Shown: positions 1 to 15,000 of the stretch, piece after piece
Layout: every line of letters starts with the position of its first letter
Numbering within the stretch: the first letter of the stretch is position 1
DNA from: Paraphysomonas bandaiensis
Lineage: Eukaryota > Chrysophyceae
Length of the DNA: 64,000 bases
NCBI GenBank assembly: GCA_965644295.1
Contig: CBFFRP010000028.1
Span: forward strand, 186,001 to 250,000
Direction: 5' to 3'
Made by a program: the position numbers and the translations under genes
Notes under the pieces: model-generated
Told to the model about the DNA's origin: nothing
The model's input: the letters and a program-made list of their open reading frames with translations, nothing else
Databases searched by the model: none

Positions 1-20
1 TTGTGCGATAGATGATGACT

Positions 21-3000
21 TCATTTTCTTAACATTGATTTGCATTCTTGTACACGGCGAAGAGCATATTTCAGTGCCGGATGGCATATCAAATTTGCAT
101 TTCTTTTTTCCGACGTAAAAACTCTTTTTTCTTCGCTGTGACCAAGTGGTTCAATCGCAGCCATAGAGCATTCAGTGCTTGTTGACTGCAGATTGTCAAT
201 ACACTTCTCTAACTCAGAGAGTCTGTGTGAGGCATTCAATCTATTTTCGTCAGATTTTTCAATGTCTGTCGTGAGATACAACAGGGCCTACAAGAACATT
301 TAGTTTCACCACATAGCATTTAGCAATGCGCTATACCATTTCCACATACTCCCCTATATCGAGCAAAGTAGCTTGTGAACTAAGCGCTAAACCAGTACGA
401 TGTGCGGGCGTACCGGGCCGAGACAATAGCTTCACGCTCAATCGCAGAAGCTGGTACACATATTACAACTACGATGCACAGACGATATATTGGTAAGTTA
501 CCGCAAGAGGAATGGGAAGAACATTTAGATCCATCCCTGACCGTGCTCCCCGCTGTTTTGATGGCGAGAAAACATACGATGATTTAACATCCGGTGACAA
601 TCTAGTAGAAGAATTATAACATGGAATATAAATAAACTTTGCAGAACACCTCTTGCCAGTATCGGCTTTTATAGCCACTTCCGAAGTTTTCTTCCCTTGG
701 CTACTCATGCGAGTAGGTGAAGTGGGAACTCCGTTGGATCCAGGCCGCAGTGATAAGAACACAAGTAAAATTGCTGATGCCAACCTCTATAATTCCAGTT
801 AATCTCAAAAAGGACTTACACCAGTCACAACTACCTGCGTAATGGTAAAATCTCCACTGCTGTTGCAAGCAACCCTTTCGAGGTGAATCTGATAATATAA
901 AAATTGCTTGAAATGAACCCTAATCAATTTATATAGTCGCACCTGAAAGTCTCCTTTTCTCCTGACAAACACGTAGCGATCATCTTTTCCTCTCAACTTC
1001 CTCCCATGGAACCGTGGCTGATTACTGGAATGAGCAGCGACGACTGTCTCGATCATTTCCACTAAGCATGTGTCATCACCCACAGAGCTATCATAATCAT
1101 CATCATCTCCTTCTCCTACCACTGCCAAGGTCTGCCCGTGAAATACGGGGGCATACCCGTGTCCAGGAGCAGCTATGGTGGCAGTGCTCTTCTTGCTGGC
1201 AGATTTTTTCGACTTCGTATCAGACACAACTGAAAGGCTGTCATCAATCCAGCCTCCACCACGCCGGAACTTCAGATTGTGTACCAATGACGTGCCCACT
1301 GCAGAAGGACCCGTAGCAGAAAACGGAGAGTGCAGCTGCTTCTGAACCAGTTGGCGCCTCTGTTGACTTAATTCCTTCTCCAACCTTGCATGTGTAAACT
1401 TTTTATGTAAATACACCACAATCTAACCACCCACCTGTCTAAAACCCACGAATACGATGCAGACAAGTGTTCTGACATACGAAGGTCCTCTAGTAACTTT
1501 CGAGCGTCATCATAAGAGTTCTGAACTGCGCTGACAACACCGCTCAAAACAGCGCTGCGTAGTTGAAGCATAGACTCGCCGATATGCCTGTTGCATTTAG
1601 TGCGTTAACAGTGATTAAATCAGAGCGCAAGTTCGACTAACTTTAAAATTTTGATGTCACGATCACTAGTGTTTATGCCACAAGTCTGCTCTGCGCCCCG
1701 AAGAGCTTTTCGTAGTAATGCAGCTGATGGAAGCAACGAGCTTTCGTGTTTCCATTCTGTCAATAATCACTTTTAACTAGCATAGCAACTCTTAATAAGT
1801 CGTAAACCTTCGTCATAAGAAATCGTGGGCAGGACTGAGTCCAATGCCACAACCAAATCCCTTTTCACAGCGCTGTCGCATATCTGGAATACACACTCAG
1901 GTGTATGTACACTTTGTATTTTTACACACCTCTACAAAAGCGTCCTCAATCTCAGACGCAGCAATAGAAGCAAACATATCGTTCCCTTTCAGGCTGCGTA
2001 CTCTCCCCAACGTATGCATAACCATTTGTACATCACCAATCTACAAAAGTGTCAGCGATATGTGGCAAAAGACAATGATACCTACTCTAAGATATTTCCT
2101 CAGGTCACTGATAACTAATGCGGTGTAATAAACACGTGCACATGGTTCGGATTTAATCCCAAGATGTCGCGCAACCCGAATAGCCCGTTCAATAGGTATA
2201 GATACAAGAGACCGGTTGGCTGGTGATTCTACAAAATAACAAAAATTATTCACTGAGTAGATAGTGTACAAATTAATACCCGGAATCGATACTGGTGACA
2301 CTAACTTATCCGAAGTAGGTCGCAGAAATCCCCTAGACAAATATATCGGTAAGATATACTTTATAGTAGCATTGAGAACCACCTTTCCAGTACACATTTA
2401 ACAATCCTATGATATAGCTCATCTCGTATTTGTAAAATCTGAACCATTGACATAATGAACAGTGGAAATCGATACGGCAAACTTATACCTCGGTCTCCAC
2501 TTCCAAAAGTAGTTCTGAAGGGAGATTACCAAGCAAGCTAGCAACGCTTTCTTCATCAGCACACTGTGCGCCGAGACATGCAGAAAAGTATATTTCGCGA
2601 TGAGGGATATCCCTAAAAAACAAAGCGTATGAAGAAAGAAAACTGAAACTGACTCATACCTATACTGAGACTTGAATTTTCCTACGTCACGTATTCGTGT
2701 CGTGTTTTCTGCCGAAATCACACCAGGAGATAACAAACTACTCAACCCAGTGAAATTGTTATCCGATTGAACTGCATCATGTACACTGATTGTAAAATCT
2801 TTTTCGCTAGCACGGGACGACAAATGACTTCGATTCAGTACTTCGGATTCGTTCCTTTCAGGAAACACTCCTCCTGCAGTTGGTCACAACTAAACAATAA
2901 ATACACAACCCTACCTGATGTTTCCCTCTTCCAGTCTCCTCCCAGTATTTCTTTTCCATAATCAAGTTTGCGAATGCGTCTTCCCAAGTGTTCCAGAGCA

Positions 3001-6000
3001 ATACCCAATCGTTCAAATGAAAAGACACTTCTGTCAGCAGTATCTACATCTGAATCTATTGTTGCGGCCCAGATATTGCTGCTTTGAGAGTCCACGTCAG
3101 TGCTGAACTTGGACTCGCGCTGTTCCTCACGTGCAATACATTCTAGAATAGTGTCCGCCGCTTCATTTGTTCCCCATCTTCCGCCCTTCATAGCAGCTCG
3201 CAGACCTAGTAACGTAACCGCATAAGAAATAAGAAATAAAAGTTAAGAACAATACACGGAACACACCTCGAATTGCACTAGCATTAGCTAGAAAAAACTT
3301 GATAGAATCGGAGCATAATTTCGGGTCAACAGATGCCAATGCGCTATTGAGCTGAAAAAGCGAAAGTTGCTGAGTATCAAACATACCAGGTCTGGCACGC
3401 CCAAGTCCTACAGGCAGTTTGAGATTCAGATAGCTCAATGTTAACGTTCTACCGTTGTACAAGCAATCACTGATGCGTTTCAAAGTTTCAAAAAACGAGA
3501 TCGCCCGTTTGACAAGCAGCAACTCATCAAGTGCACATGGAGATATATTTCGAAGTTCTATGTTTTCCGTTTCTTGGACTAAGCGGCAGTAGTCGGCCAT
3601 GAGAATGGATATCCGCACAGCTTTCAGGCACTCCGCAGAGTAAACAATCTACATATGGATGAAATAAATCACCACATACGAGGGCACACACCTGTTTGTC
3701 TTCAGCAGATAGTTTAGGCGAAGAACTAGCAGCTCGCAGAGCACTTAGCAATACGACAATGTTTGTATTAGTTGTGTCTAGTGTCATGTATGAGCCTACA
3801 TAAAGGTGATAGGTCAGCGACTTGGAGTAGACTTCACCGCAAGAAAACCTGAAATCCTGTGTAACCTCATTGCTTCAGTCAGCGATTCGTGCATTCGAAT
3901 ATTCGCTTCAGACATTCGTTGGATAGCGGCAACCTGTTTGCATATAAGAGCACAACGATATAAAAAATAACGCCCTACCTCATGCATAGCCTCAGGTGCA
4001 AGATCACTCGTCTCGCTTAGCCAGCATCTTGTAACACAAAAATTATCGAATCGCACAGTATCATTGCTAGAAACACCTGATACTTGTCCAATCTGCAAGT
4101 TTCAAGCCGCGGCGAAGATTAAGAACCTTTTCACACATTATATATATAAGTTACAATAACGGAGAAATAAAAAACCTTTTGTGCACTTTCAAAGAGAAGT
4201 GACGTGCGCTGGCTACGCTGTCGAACACTGGACGCAATATCAACAACCTATGTAGAAAGCAATACCAAAATTGATCAAGTCATAATAATGAGTCATTCAG
4301 CTCACATCCTCCAGCTCTTGAGTATCAATGGCGGAAAACTTTTCCGATTCCAAATAATCCTGACCATGAGCAAGGCCAGCCACGAGCCGAACTTCAACCT
4401 GTTAAGAAAAACTTAAGCCGATTCTAGCATTCTAGTCCAGCATTGAACCTGCTGATTCTGAAACTCTCTTTCCACGCGCTGAACCTCTACAGATATATGA
4501 CGTGGCATTGACTCTGTGGTATCATAAAAACAATACGTCCTACTTATTAATTTCAGCAATAATAAATGTATCGTACCAGGTCTTTCATGGAGCAGAAGGA
4601 ATGATACTGAAGATACATCAGTGCTACCGTCATCAACCATGCCACTTATGTTCTCATCAGTACTCTTTTGATTATCCGTTACAGTCTTGGAGTCTATCGA
4701 ACTTGAGGAAATATTTCTAGTGGAACTTATATCGGATGCCTCACGAGTAAACCTCATTAACACATCAGACGAACTCCGCGATAATGGGGTTGATGTAACA
4801 ATGGGTTGCGTCAACTCACTACACATACATCAATCACGAAGCATAAATACGCTGTACTCACATGATATCGCCATCGAACCACTTATTGGCGTCTATGGCT
4901 GACTTTAATCTAATCAAGAACTTGCTGATGCAAACTTTTTGTGACAGCTCATCTGACTCGACGAGCTTAGCTTCTTCCGCAAGTTGGATAGCATGCTAAC
5001 ACAAATAATGAGTGTCCGACATCTAATTCAAAGGCAATTTTACCTCTAGAAGTGGAAAATTTATAAAATAAAAATACGGCCTCGTGTCGTCAGGATCGAT
5101 TCCCACTGGAAGCAGTGCTGACTCGCCATATATTGTGGTAAAACGGCCATTGTAACATAAATGTTCTTCAATGCGTTCCAATGCCTGAAATTTGAAATTA
5201 TTCACACATACAAGGTCATCATATGGACAACATACCAAATTATGAGCTTTTATATCTTCCCCCAAAGTGCAAAAGCTCTGATGAAAGGAAATTATACGTG
5301 ACAAAATAATATAAAATAACCGTTACTTACAGATATAGCACCTGGGCAAGATGGAAGAGCATCCGGTCGCTTATCTGGAGATATTAAATCGTCCATTTCC
5401 GACCAACTCTCAGTCATAAGAGCCATCTGTAGCTTGAGTGCCCACTTTCCCACATCGACAAGTTTCTGTCGCCGAACGATATGATCAGCTCGATTTTCCG
5501 AGGATTGGTTATCAATTCCAGTCATCAAGTAGTTGATGTATTTCTGGGCAGGGCTCGTATCATTATACTTATCGTCACATATGGCACCTTCACAAGCCAT
5601 TTCTGTAATCAGCAAACTCAACTCGCTGAAAGCACTAGCTAGGTCTATAAACATTTGTTGACGACCACAATTTTCTCGCAATGTACCATCTGCAGATCGC
5701 CCCAGTTCGCGTACAAGATATTTTTCGCACACTGCACCAACACATTGCAGACGATATGACAAAAGCTTCTCCCGAATATGCAGCGGGATATAACAATGGG
5801 TCGCAACATCAACTCTATCTAATACGCTCATGCATCTGTCCACATCACTCCAATCAATTACATCAAGACCCGATAATTCATCCTCTCTGTCTGATTCGAA
5901 CGACAAATCAGGAGCACCAATTCCAGCCAGCAACCAGCTACAACAAATTTTTACACGCAAATAGATTTTGGTAATCATAGACCACATACTTGATAACTTG

Positions 6001-9000
6001 CAGTGCCCCTTTTACTCGTCGAATTTCAGGCGTAGAATTCAAATGGATCTGTAGCTCCTTATTATCGTTTTGCAGCCTTGTAAACAATACATATAGGTCT
6101 CTCAAGTTACCAAATGATGTCATTATACAACGCCCCAAATCACTGTTGATTTTTTCCATCCTGTCTACGGCGTTTGTACCTGTTACTGCAGTAAAGTTAA
6201 TGTCGATATCAACAAATAAATATTTTATTTCACACATTTTAGGAGTTTGGAATCGTCTGAATCAAGAAGGTTTGCTATGAGATGGGGAAAAGGCGCTACA
6301 AAGGTTTGATTGTCATCGATGCTTTTTCCTTCTTCAGAAGTTTCTACAACATCTGTTTGCAGCGAGCAAAGGTGTTGGAACAGTGAATTTTGCCTACAAA
6401 CAATTGGTGTCAATATGCCATAGAAAACATTGCACAGAATACCACTCTAATATTGCATTCCTTCGTTCCATGGCCACTATTGATCGTAGGTAAGTCACTG
6501 GGTGCAGAGCACATGATGGAACACCAGATGAGAAAAGAGTACTCCAATCTACAGGCAACATGGATATCCAGCTAGATGCCTGGAAACAAGTTATTTGAGT
6601 ATACGGTTCCAGATACAAAACAATCTTACATCCAGCAGTATTGGCAAGAGCGAACTTGAACCCAACGAATCTTTGTTTATGTGACTCGCTTTCCTCTGAC
6701 GTTGAAACTCAAGAAATTCGTGAAGAAGTAGCAGTCGCTTATCCCGTGTGTCATTGCTATTGTATTCATTGAGAACTGCTTGTGCAATCGCACCTAAAGG
6801 GCTCTCTTTCTCAGCGGAATTGTTAGACATCGACGCAGTATATTCACGTCGTGGGGTGTTAATATCAAACACCATGTCTTCTGCGTAGTGGAGTTCCTAC
6901 GATTCAAAGCGTTACGTCTAATCATGTAAGTAAAAACATCACCTCTTTTGTCGCTTGTAAGAACTCTCGGAGACGATACTCATGAAGAAAGCTCATAAAC
7001 AGCCCTTTAAGTGAATCACGATTCGATAGAGTGATGATAGTAGATATGTCCATAGGCCTACAATGATATAGAAGGTAAGAATAGCCCTACAGTCCGAAAA
7101 TCACAAATCAGTACTTCATAATATCCCAGGCATTCAGTTCTTGGCAGAGAAGGAAGTCATACACACACTCAACAGCCCGCATGTCTCTGACAATGGAATC
7201 ACTTTGAGAAAATGGCCTGCATGGAATACAAGTGAACTGACAAGTCTAATTCAAACAGCAATTAACCTTTCATAGTTTGCAGCACGTAGGATTGGGCTCA
7301 CATCAGTAGATGAAATGTCTATTCTCGCCCCATGATGATATTTTCCTATTGACGATGACCCATCTGGACCCGGTGCCACCAAACTCCGATCCTGCAATTT
7401 ATCCAAAAGCAATGACTGAATTAGCTTACCCACCATTCGATTCCTCAAAGCTGAATAAACTGCAAATATCTCTGTACTTCCCACATTCAAATCTGGATCA
7501 GGAATACTGTAGGTAACATATAAGTCATAAACATAAATCATACCACATTCACATGGGAATCGCACCTCTCAAACCAAACATCAATCAGCGCTTCCACGGA
7601 ACTTTCTTCCGACTTTTCAATTGCTGGGGGTGGGGACAACGATGGGGATGGTGACTTGTACAAAACATCAGAGGATGCAATACTTCCATCTTCGTGCTCG
7701 CTCTCGACACTTTCTTCACCCAAAGAAGATTTTGGTAATGAAACAATTGACTGTTTTCGCATCATTCTCGCCTTCGCGGAAAATTGCTTTAAAGTTCCAG
7801 ATGTGGAAGGCCGCGACATTTTCCCATCTGATCGAGGAATTGATCGGGGAATATCAACACGATTTTCAATCACTCTTGTTAACGAGTCATCCATGTGAGA
7901 CATCGCAGTACGGCATTCAGACTCTCTCGTCCATTTCCCTTGACATGCAGCCCTTCTAACTCGCAGAACTGATACATAGCAATCAGCAAGGTACCACAAC
8001 AGACATCACCAATCGCACCTAGCTTAGCTCTTTCTAATAATTCCTCGGTATCAGGGGGTAATTCACGATTGCTACTAATCGGTGGCTTAACGACAAGACC
8101 AGACAATGCATCAACAGCAGCCTTGTTCGCCGCATACTTCTCAATAAATGTTTCTAGTCGATCACAGACATTCCCTTCATGGGCACACTCTGGAATAGCA
8201 CTGTCACCTCCGCAACCCCCTGATGCTGTGTTTACAAGTGACTCATCAGTATGTCCACCCGAAGACGGCAGATTCATCTCAGAAATGGTGTCGGAATATA
8301 TATTTAGAGCAGCCTGCATGTCATATGTGAAAGTAGAATAATTCAAACCAAGGTTTTACCACTAGTCTTCGGTGGAATTCGGTTATCATGCTACTATCCC
8401 TCGCATATAGAGCTTCTTCTTTCATTTGCACACAGGCTTCAACCAGAGATGTTCTAAATAACGCATAGGTTAGCTGTACTACAAAAAATAACACATAGCA
8501 ACCGTGGACATATCCAACTTGGAAGGTTCAAAAACGACACAACAGCCATATCAGAGCGATCGAAATCAGCAACATTTCTCTTCGAAGTGTCTGTTTGTTC
8601 AATGGAACTAAGCTCTAAGATTTTGAATCTGCTGTTGAACTCTTCTAACTCCGATAAAAACGATGCAGATTTCATAATGGCATTCTGGTCCTGATTTTCT
8701 TGAAACTGTAAACGCACATCCATGAACGATGCATACAGCCTTTGCAATGCTAGCAAAAATCTTCCCAGGCCAGCAACAGAATAAGTTGGATTGAGGGATG
8801 ACGCCGAATTCTTCGAAGAACGAAGTGTTCTTTTCGATGAAGATACCAGGGAGGAAGCGCTGCTATCATACTTATCCGGACTTACACGTTGAGCAGAGGT
8901 AAAAAATTCCGTCACATCAGCTTGCCACACTTCACCTTATATATACAGTGACAGAGCTATGTTAACGACGAAAAAAATATATATGACTCTACCTCGTGTA

Positions 9001-12000
9001 TCGAATGGTACAGTTGGAAGCTTCGTGTCTACAAGTGAATCACCTTTGTCCTCGTTATTATCATCTACAGCTGCTTCATCTGCATATGTGGTGTCGTCAA
9101 TGTAGTGCTCACTGCAAGCTTCTATCACTCCCTTCTGAATATTTCGAACAATTCGTTGCAATACATATTTTAAATGCCCCACAAATACTATCCTTGCAGT
9201 CAACATTCGTATGACTGAGTAACCTGGAGTATCATGACGGCTTGACTCAGCATTGAACTCTCCCGGAGATGATGCGTTAGCTGTGCTTTTTGAAACAAAC
9301 TTCTTAGAGTCCGTTGATGTTAAGGCACGTAAATTCGACGTGCAGGACAAAATTTCCGACACCGTCTCCCGTAATTCTTCGGGTGACAAAGGATCAGCAG
9401 TATCACTATCACACATACCCATATCATCCGAATCCCTTGTCAAACTATTTAATACACTATCTAACTTTGTGATAAAACTCGAAAGATCTTGCGACGACCC
9501 AGAGACAAAATTGACAATAGGGGTAGATCTGTAAAGCTATGAGTTACATCACCTATTGATTAAATAACTTACAAAGTCATATCGCCATTGCCATCAGGTA
9601 CTGAACTCCTTTCGCTCCCACCACCCAACCCAAATGCGTAATCTGTCAACCCAAGTTCTTTGAATCGTTGATGTAAAGCGTAGAAATCGCAGCTACAAGT
9701 CCGACACAGCTTTGCAAGTTCAACGACTTTCTCTTCTACTCCAGCTCTAGCCCCACGCATAGACACCACGGCAACTTCTTTCAAGATATGCAGTCTAGCA
9801 TACACATTTACAGAAAACAACATATGTATTTATAAAACCTGAGATTAGCATCTTCTAAACTGACTGCATGCGCAACTATTCTTGGTAGCACATTTCCCTC
9901 AATCATTGGTAGGCGTTCTTGCGGTGACTCTAATTCCTCCTCACTGAATTATCCAAACCAACATATATCAGCAAGATCTTTACATTTCAAAGAGCAACAT
10001 ACCATACGCTTACAGTTTCAGAGATGGCCATCTCAGCTGATGTATGTCGCTGCTTCAAAATTAAAGCCACTGTATAGGTCTGCATTTTCATAAAATCCAT
10101 CCATCTTGGGTCCACAATTGGAGATAGCATACGCTTCGAATCAGCGGGATGAGAGAACCTCTGATTCATGTATTCATCAACAGATTCAACCGATTCGTCA
10201 TCCGAAATTGAAAGACTAGTTACACAACTGTTGGTCAGTGCGTGCACGCACCGCACCATGACTTCATATGCTCGCCTAACAAACTCTAATTTGCACAAAA
10301 TTTCTTCAAGACCTTCATTTGCACTTGTAATTAGTTCATCCGCAGGAGAATACTCAGCAGCAACTTCTTCGAAATCAGAAAGCAGCGATACAATAGCTGA
10401 ACTTATTGCTTTTATGCCGTTAACACCATGGTATATAGTCTCAGTACACATATCTACAGTATTCATAACATAAACAAATGAATAAACTGTCTTCAGACAC
10501 CGAAGTATATTCGCTGCATCCGGATGTAAAGCCATACGTGTGATACGATCAATATACACTTTCATCGCAGACGCCACTGAAAAATCCTTGGACAATTTCG
10601 ATGACGGCGGACAATGTGCGAAAGTGGGAAATTGGTAAGGTTCAATCGCTGAACAATACGAAGTTAAATAGTCTACAAAATATCGAAATAAGCCTTTGGA
10701 CTGCACAAATCTTACAATCGTAGAGTGAGCAAGCTGGTGCGTGAAGTCCCAACCAGCACTAGATGGTACTGCTGGGACAATTTGCAATGGGACATCAGTT
10801 ACACTATGTCGTCGATTTCGGAGAGAAGGAACAATGCAGTCAATGCCTTTAACTGAGGACCTCCGTCGAACAAGTTGTTTGAATAGCTTTGGTGCCTCCA
10901 TCATAGCTGAAATATCATCGTCACCGTCAATAGACTGTTGTAAATCTACACTACTGGTGCAACTATATCGCTCATCGACTTGAGAAAAGAAAATAGAAGC
11001 TGTATTGGTGTATTCGTCCGCCGCGTTGTACACAGCATCTGTCGACTCAACTAAGGCCTGCAGTATATCTCGTTCCAACAAACCTCTTGTCTGCGTGAAC
11101 GCAAATTTATTGACGGCAATCTGAAATAATGACGCCGTTATACAGCAGATAAAGTAGTACGAAGAGTTTCACCTGTTTGGCTTCCTTTATTATATCTCTT
11201 TCAATCCACTGCATACTCCATGGCGAGTAATTCGGTAAGCAATATCCTAATTGTGTGAGCAGCAAGAGCGCACACTTTTGTTCAAGCATCTTAATCGTCT
11301 CTGCAATATTCGCACGCGCGGTGATTAATACTTTTGACAACGGGTTGTTGGCATTTCCTGTGTTACTACGTCCCAGTATTTCTTGAACTGTGAATGCCGT
11401 AGTAGGATCCAAGCTATCTCGTATGAACACGTGTACTTTATCGGCTGCTATGCATATCATTTTGACGGCTTTCGTATTCGATCGTAGAGTATAATAGAAA
11501 TCGACAGAAGACGAAATAGTCATGGCTGAATCCAAGGCAGGGTCAAATATTTGCATCACAGCACGGGTTCGAAGAGTTTGAATATTGAGCAAATAATACT
11601 TCCCAGACTTTCTAATTCGGATTACGAGCCTAGATCTTGAAGATGAGCCGCTGTGAAGAGCAGAAAGTATTTCAGATAGGGCACTTGTACCGTGAGGACC
11701 GTTCCAACAACCACATACGTCGTTTATAACCTAAATAGCAAAGACAACGATCAGACATACAGAATACTGTCAATGGGCTGCTCACATCCGCATCGCCTTC
11801 AACTAAAACATGCCAGTTCTTGACAACTTCAAGGATTGAAATTTTAACTTTGTTCACCCCAGTCACGGAACCTTTTAAAAAATAGAGGGTACCACTATCC
11901 GCAAATCCCAGTCGAAACGAAACAGTAGACCGATATAGTCTTTCCAGACCGGTGTTGACAGCGTACAATACCTCAATACACTTTCTACAGAAGTCGAAGA

Positions 12001-15000
12001 CATTCAAAGTTTCGTCGATATTACATTGGTGGTTCTTTAACGTTGTTGTATCAGCACCAGTGTCTTTAACTTTAGATTTATATCGTAGTATAGACGTGGT
12101 TCGTTTTGGGACAGTGAAGTTCTTATTGACAAAAGGATGCATTAAGTTCAGTACACGCTCAAAACACCTTTCAATATCTCCTACTAGCTTCTGCAAACGA
12201 AGATTTTCTTCGTGGGGAATATTTTTCTTCAACAGCTCACAAAGTATATTTATTGCATGCACATCTGAATGAAAGACAGGCTTCGCAGCGGGCATAATTG
12301 AGTTTCCAACTTCATCCTTTTCATTGCGATCGGACGGTGATCCCATCAAAACGTAAGGCGTTACCCAATCTTCCGTCATGCAATACAGTCCTCTCCATAG
12401 AGTGTTCAGCATGTGCACCCGATTTTTCCATTGCATAAATGGAATTTGTAATTTGCTAAACTCAGGTGTACTTTTCCTACTGGCCATGTAAGCAATACAT
12501 TTGCCGATATTCTGCAGCGTGAAGTGCAAGTGAGCACGACGAAAAGAAAGATCTCGAAATCCAGGAAGATTCTTATTTATGACGACGTCGTTTCCCCACT
12601 GCTCTGAAGCCGCATTTGCCACTCCAGACCCGCACATTATGGATTTTCGAGACAGAGGTATGTGTTGAGGGACCGGGAGTGCGTTTACCCAGCGTAGCAG
12701 CTTATCGTGAAACCAGTCTGGTACCACTTCAGCCTCTTTGTCAAGTTCTTTCTTGAATCGCTTAAACTCAGCACCCATCTGAAGTTCAGACGCCCAACAC
12801 AGCTCACGAGCACATCTCATACATCGAATACAACTCATAGTTTCCAATGGCACACTCTGCTCACCAGTGGCATTCACTAAATATGTCGTTTTCGTCAAGT
12901 AGTCGTCCAACACTTGCCTACAACTAAGGTCAGTCATAATTAATCTACCTTACAGAACATATACCCACCGCTTAAAGCAAAGTACTTCTAGAAGTTTGCA
13001 GCCTTCTGTGGCCAATGCAGATAGCTGATCCAGTAAATGACCTCTCTGAAAAACTAATACTTGTTCTTGTAATGAATGAAGAACCTTCGGTGAAATATCG
13101 GCTATCTGTAGAAGTGAGCTAAATGCATTGAGAGATTTATCGAGTATGCAATAGTCTGAATTCGATTGCGCAATCGATAACAAATTTTGCAACTCTGATA
13201 CAACCTACATAAAAGGTAATTAGAGTTCATTGTAACCATAACTGACCACAAACCGTTATAAGAGCAATGCCAGATACTTTGTGAGGGAATTGACTGGCTA
13301 TATGTTGAGAAATTTCCTGTTGTCGCTGAGCATTTTCAACATTGAATTCAACTTCATTATTATCTTCTCCCCACCCGACAACTGGCATAGCAGCCGCTTC
13401 CTCAAGAGTCTCCACAAGTTGGCTCAATTTGCTGGTTTCTGAGACAAATGCGCGTTCTTCAAGAGCAAAGTGTGCAGTGTTCGTAAACTTTTGCATTTCT
13501 TCAAGTACTTGGCTTGTCCTTTCTCGAGCTGCTGCTAGGCGGGCACTGTTCGATGAATCTAACCTCACAGGCTTACTCTTTTCCGAGTCTTGTGAAATAT
13601 CTCCACGACTTGACGATGCTCGTCGTAGTGATACTGAAGAAACAGAAGCTTCATTCAGTACAGATTCCCGAAGATTAAGCAGCGACTTCATTCTTCTCTT
13701 ATTGTCGATTGTTTCAGGAAGAAAATCACTGTCCTCAAGAGATCCATCATCAATCTTTTCCACCAACGTACGCAGCATTTGTACTCCAAGGGGAGGCGCA
13801 TAAAAGGATGATGTACCACGAGAACCAACTTTTCCAGCCCGGGATACTATACTAAGCTGGACGTCAGATTGAGCAGCTATTGCCTCCTTAAGGCTATGCA
13901 TGCGTTGGTCATTTAGATAAGATATTAGGTCCTTCTCCTCATCACTGTAAGGAGAAATAGCCCGAATCGTCGCATCCATCTCTTCAGTATGGTGTATCAC
14001 ACCTAACCAATCCTTTTGCTTTCTTAACACACGCAAATTCCTCAAATCATCTGCGGCCTGAATCCATCGTAGGATGTCTTCTTCACCAGTCGCCGCACAT
14101 GCTGCTTTTGCCTTTAATATTACTAAAAATAATGACCGCGTATCCGTGGAGTTTTTAGCAGCAACATATAATGAATGAACTATTTGATGAGACCGTACGT
14201 ATGAAAGGATGCAAACCATTTGGTCACTATTTAAATCACGCTCTGAAGCGTCCTGCACGACACTCTGCATTGTCAAAAGTGATACTTCATGTGTTCGCCC
14301 CAATTTAATAAGTTTTAGACAGTCCACGACACTTATGCATATTTTCTTAAGGCCCATACTCTCGTCGTTGTGACAACCAACCGTATCAGCTGACGCTAAA
14401 GCATTGGTAAGAAGAGAAAAGTGAATCAATGAAGGGGTAGGGTTAAATTTATGGGTATTAGGGATAGTTGAGATCTCAAGTGTTGTCAACGCTTCCCGCA
14501 TCGCTTTAATAAGTTTCATATGTGCAACTTCGTTCTGTACGAGAAGAAGTTCGTCGTTGGCCTCAAAAAAGTCTTTCAATTCATCCTTTTTTGTCTCACA
14601 CAGCACTGCTGCGGCGTCCCAGTCACTATTTTGTACAGCCTGCCTAATAGAAATCATGGCAGAACTCATCGCTCGTAACTCCAATACATGGCGGAAGAAA
14701 TTATCACAAAACGTATCCACGCTTTGAGTGTCAGGAATATTCGTAAAGTCGCGTACAATAGTTATGTCTTTCTCGAGATCTGAACAAGTACTGGTGTGTA
14801 ATGAAGAAGCGTACTCCATATCTTTCATGTGAAACTGAACATTACCAACCGACCCACTTATACAACGGCAAGATATGGATTCTTGAAACAAAAAACTTAA
14901 TTTGCGCCGCTTTAGATCAGATATCACGATGTCTACTTCAGCGACGTTCGATCGGGAAAGAGACGTACGCGAAGCATTAGATAGCTGCTGAATTGTTAAC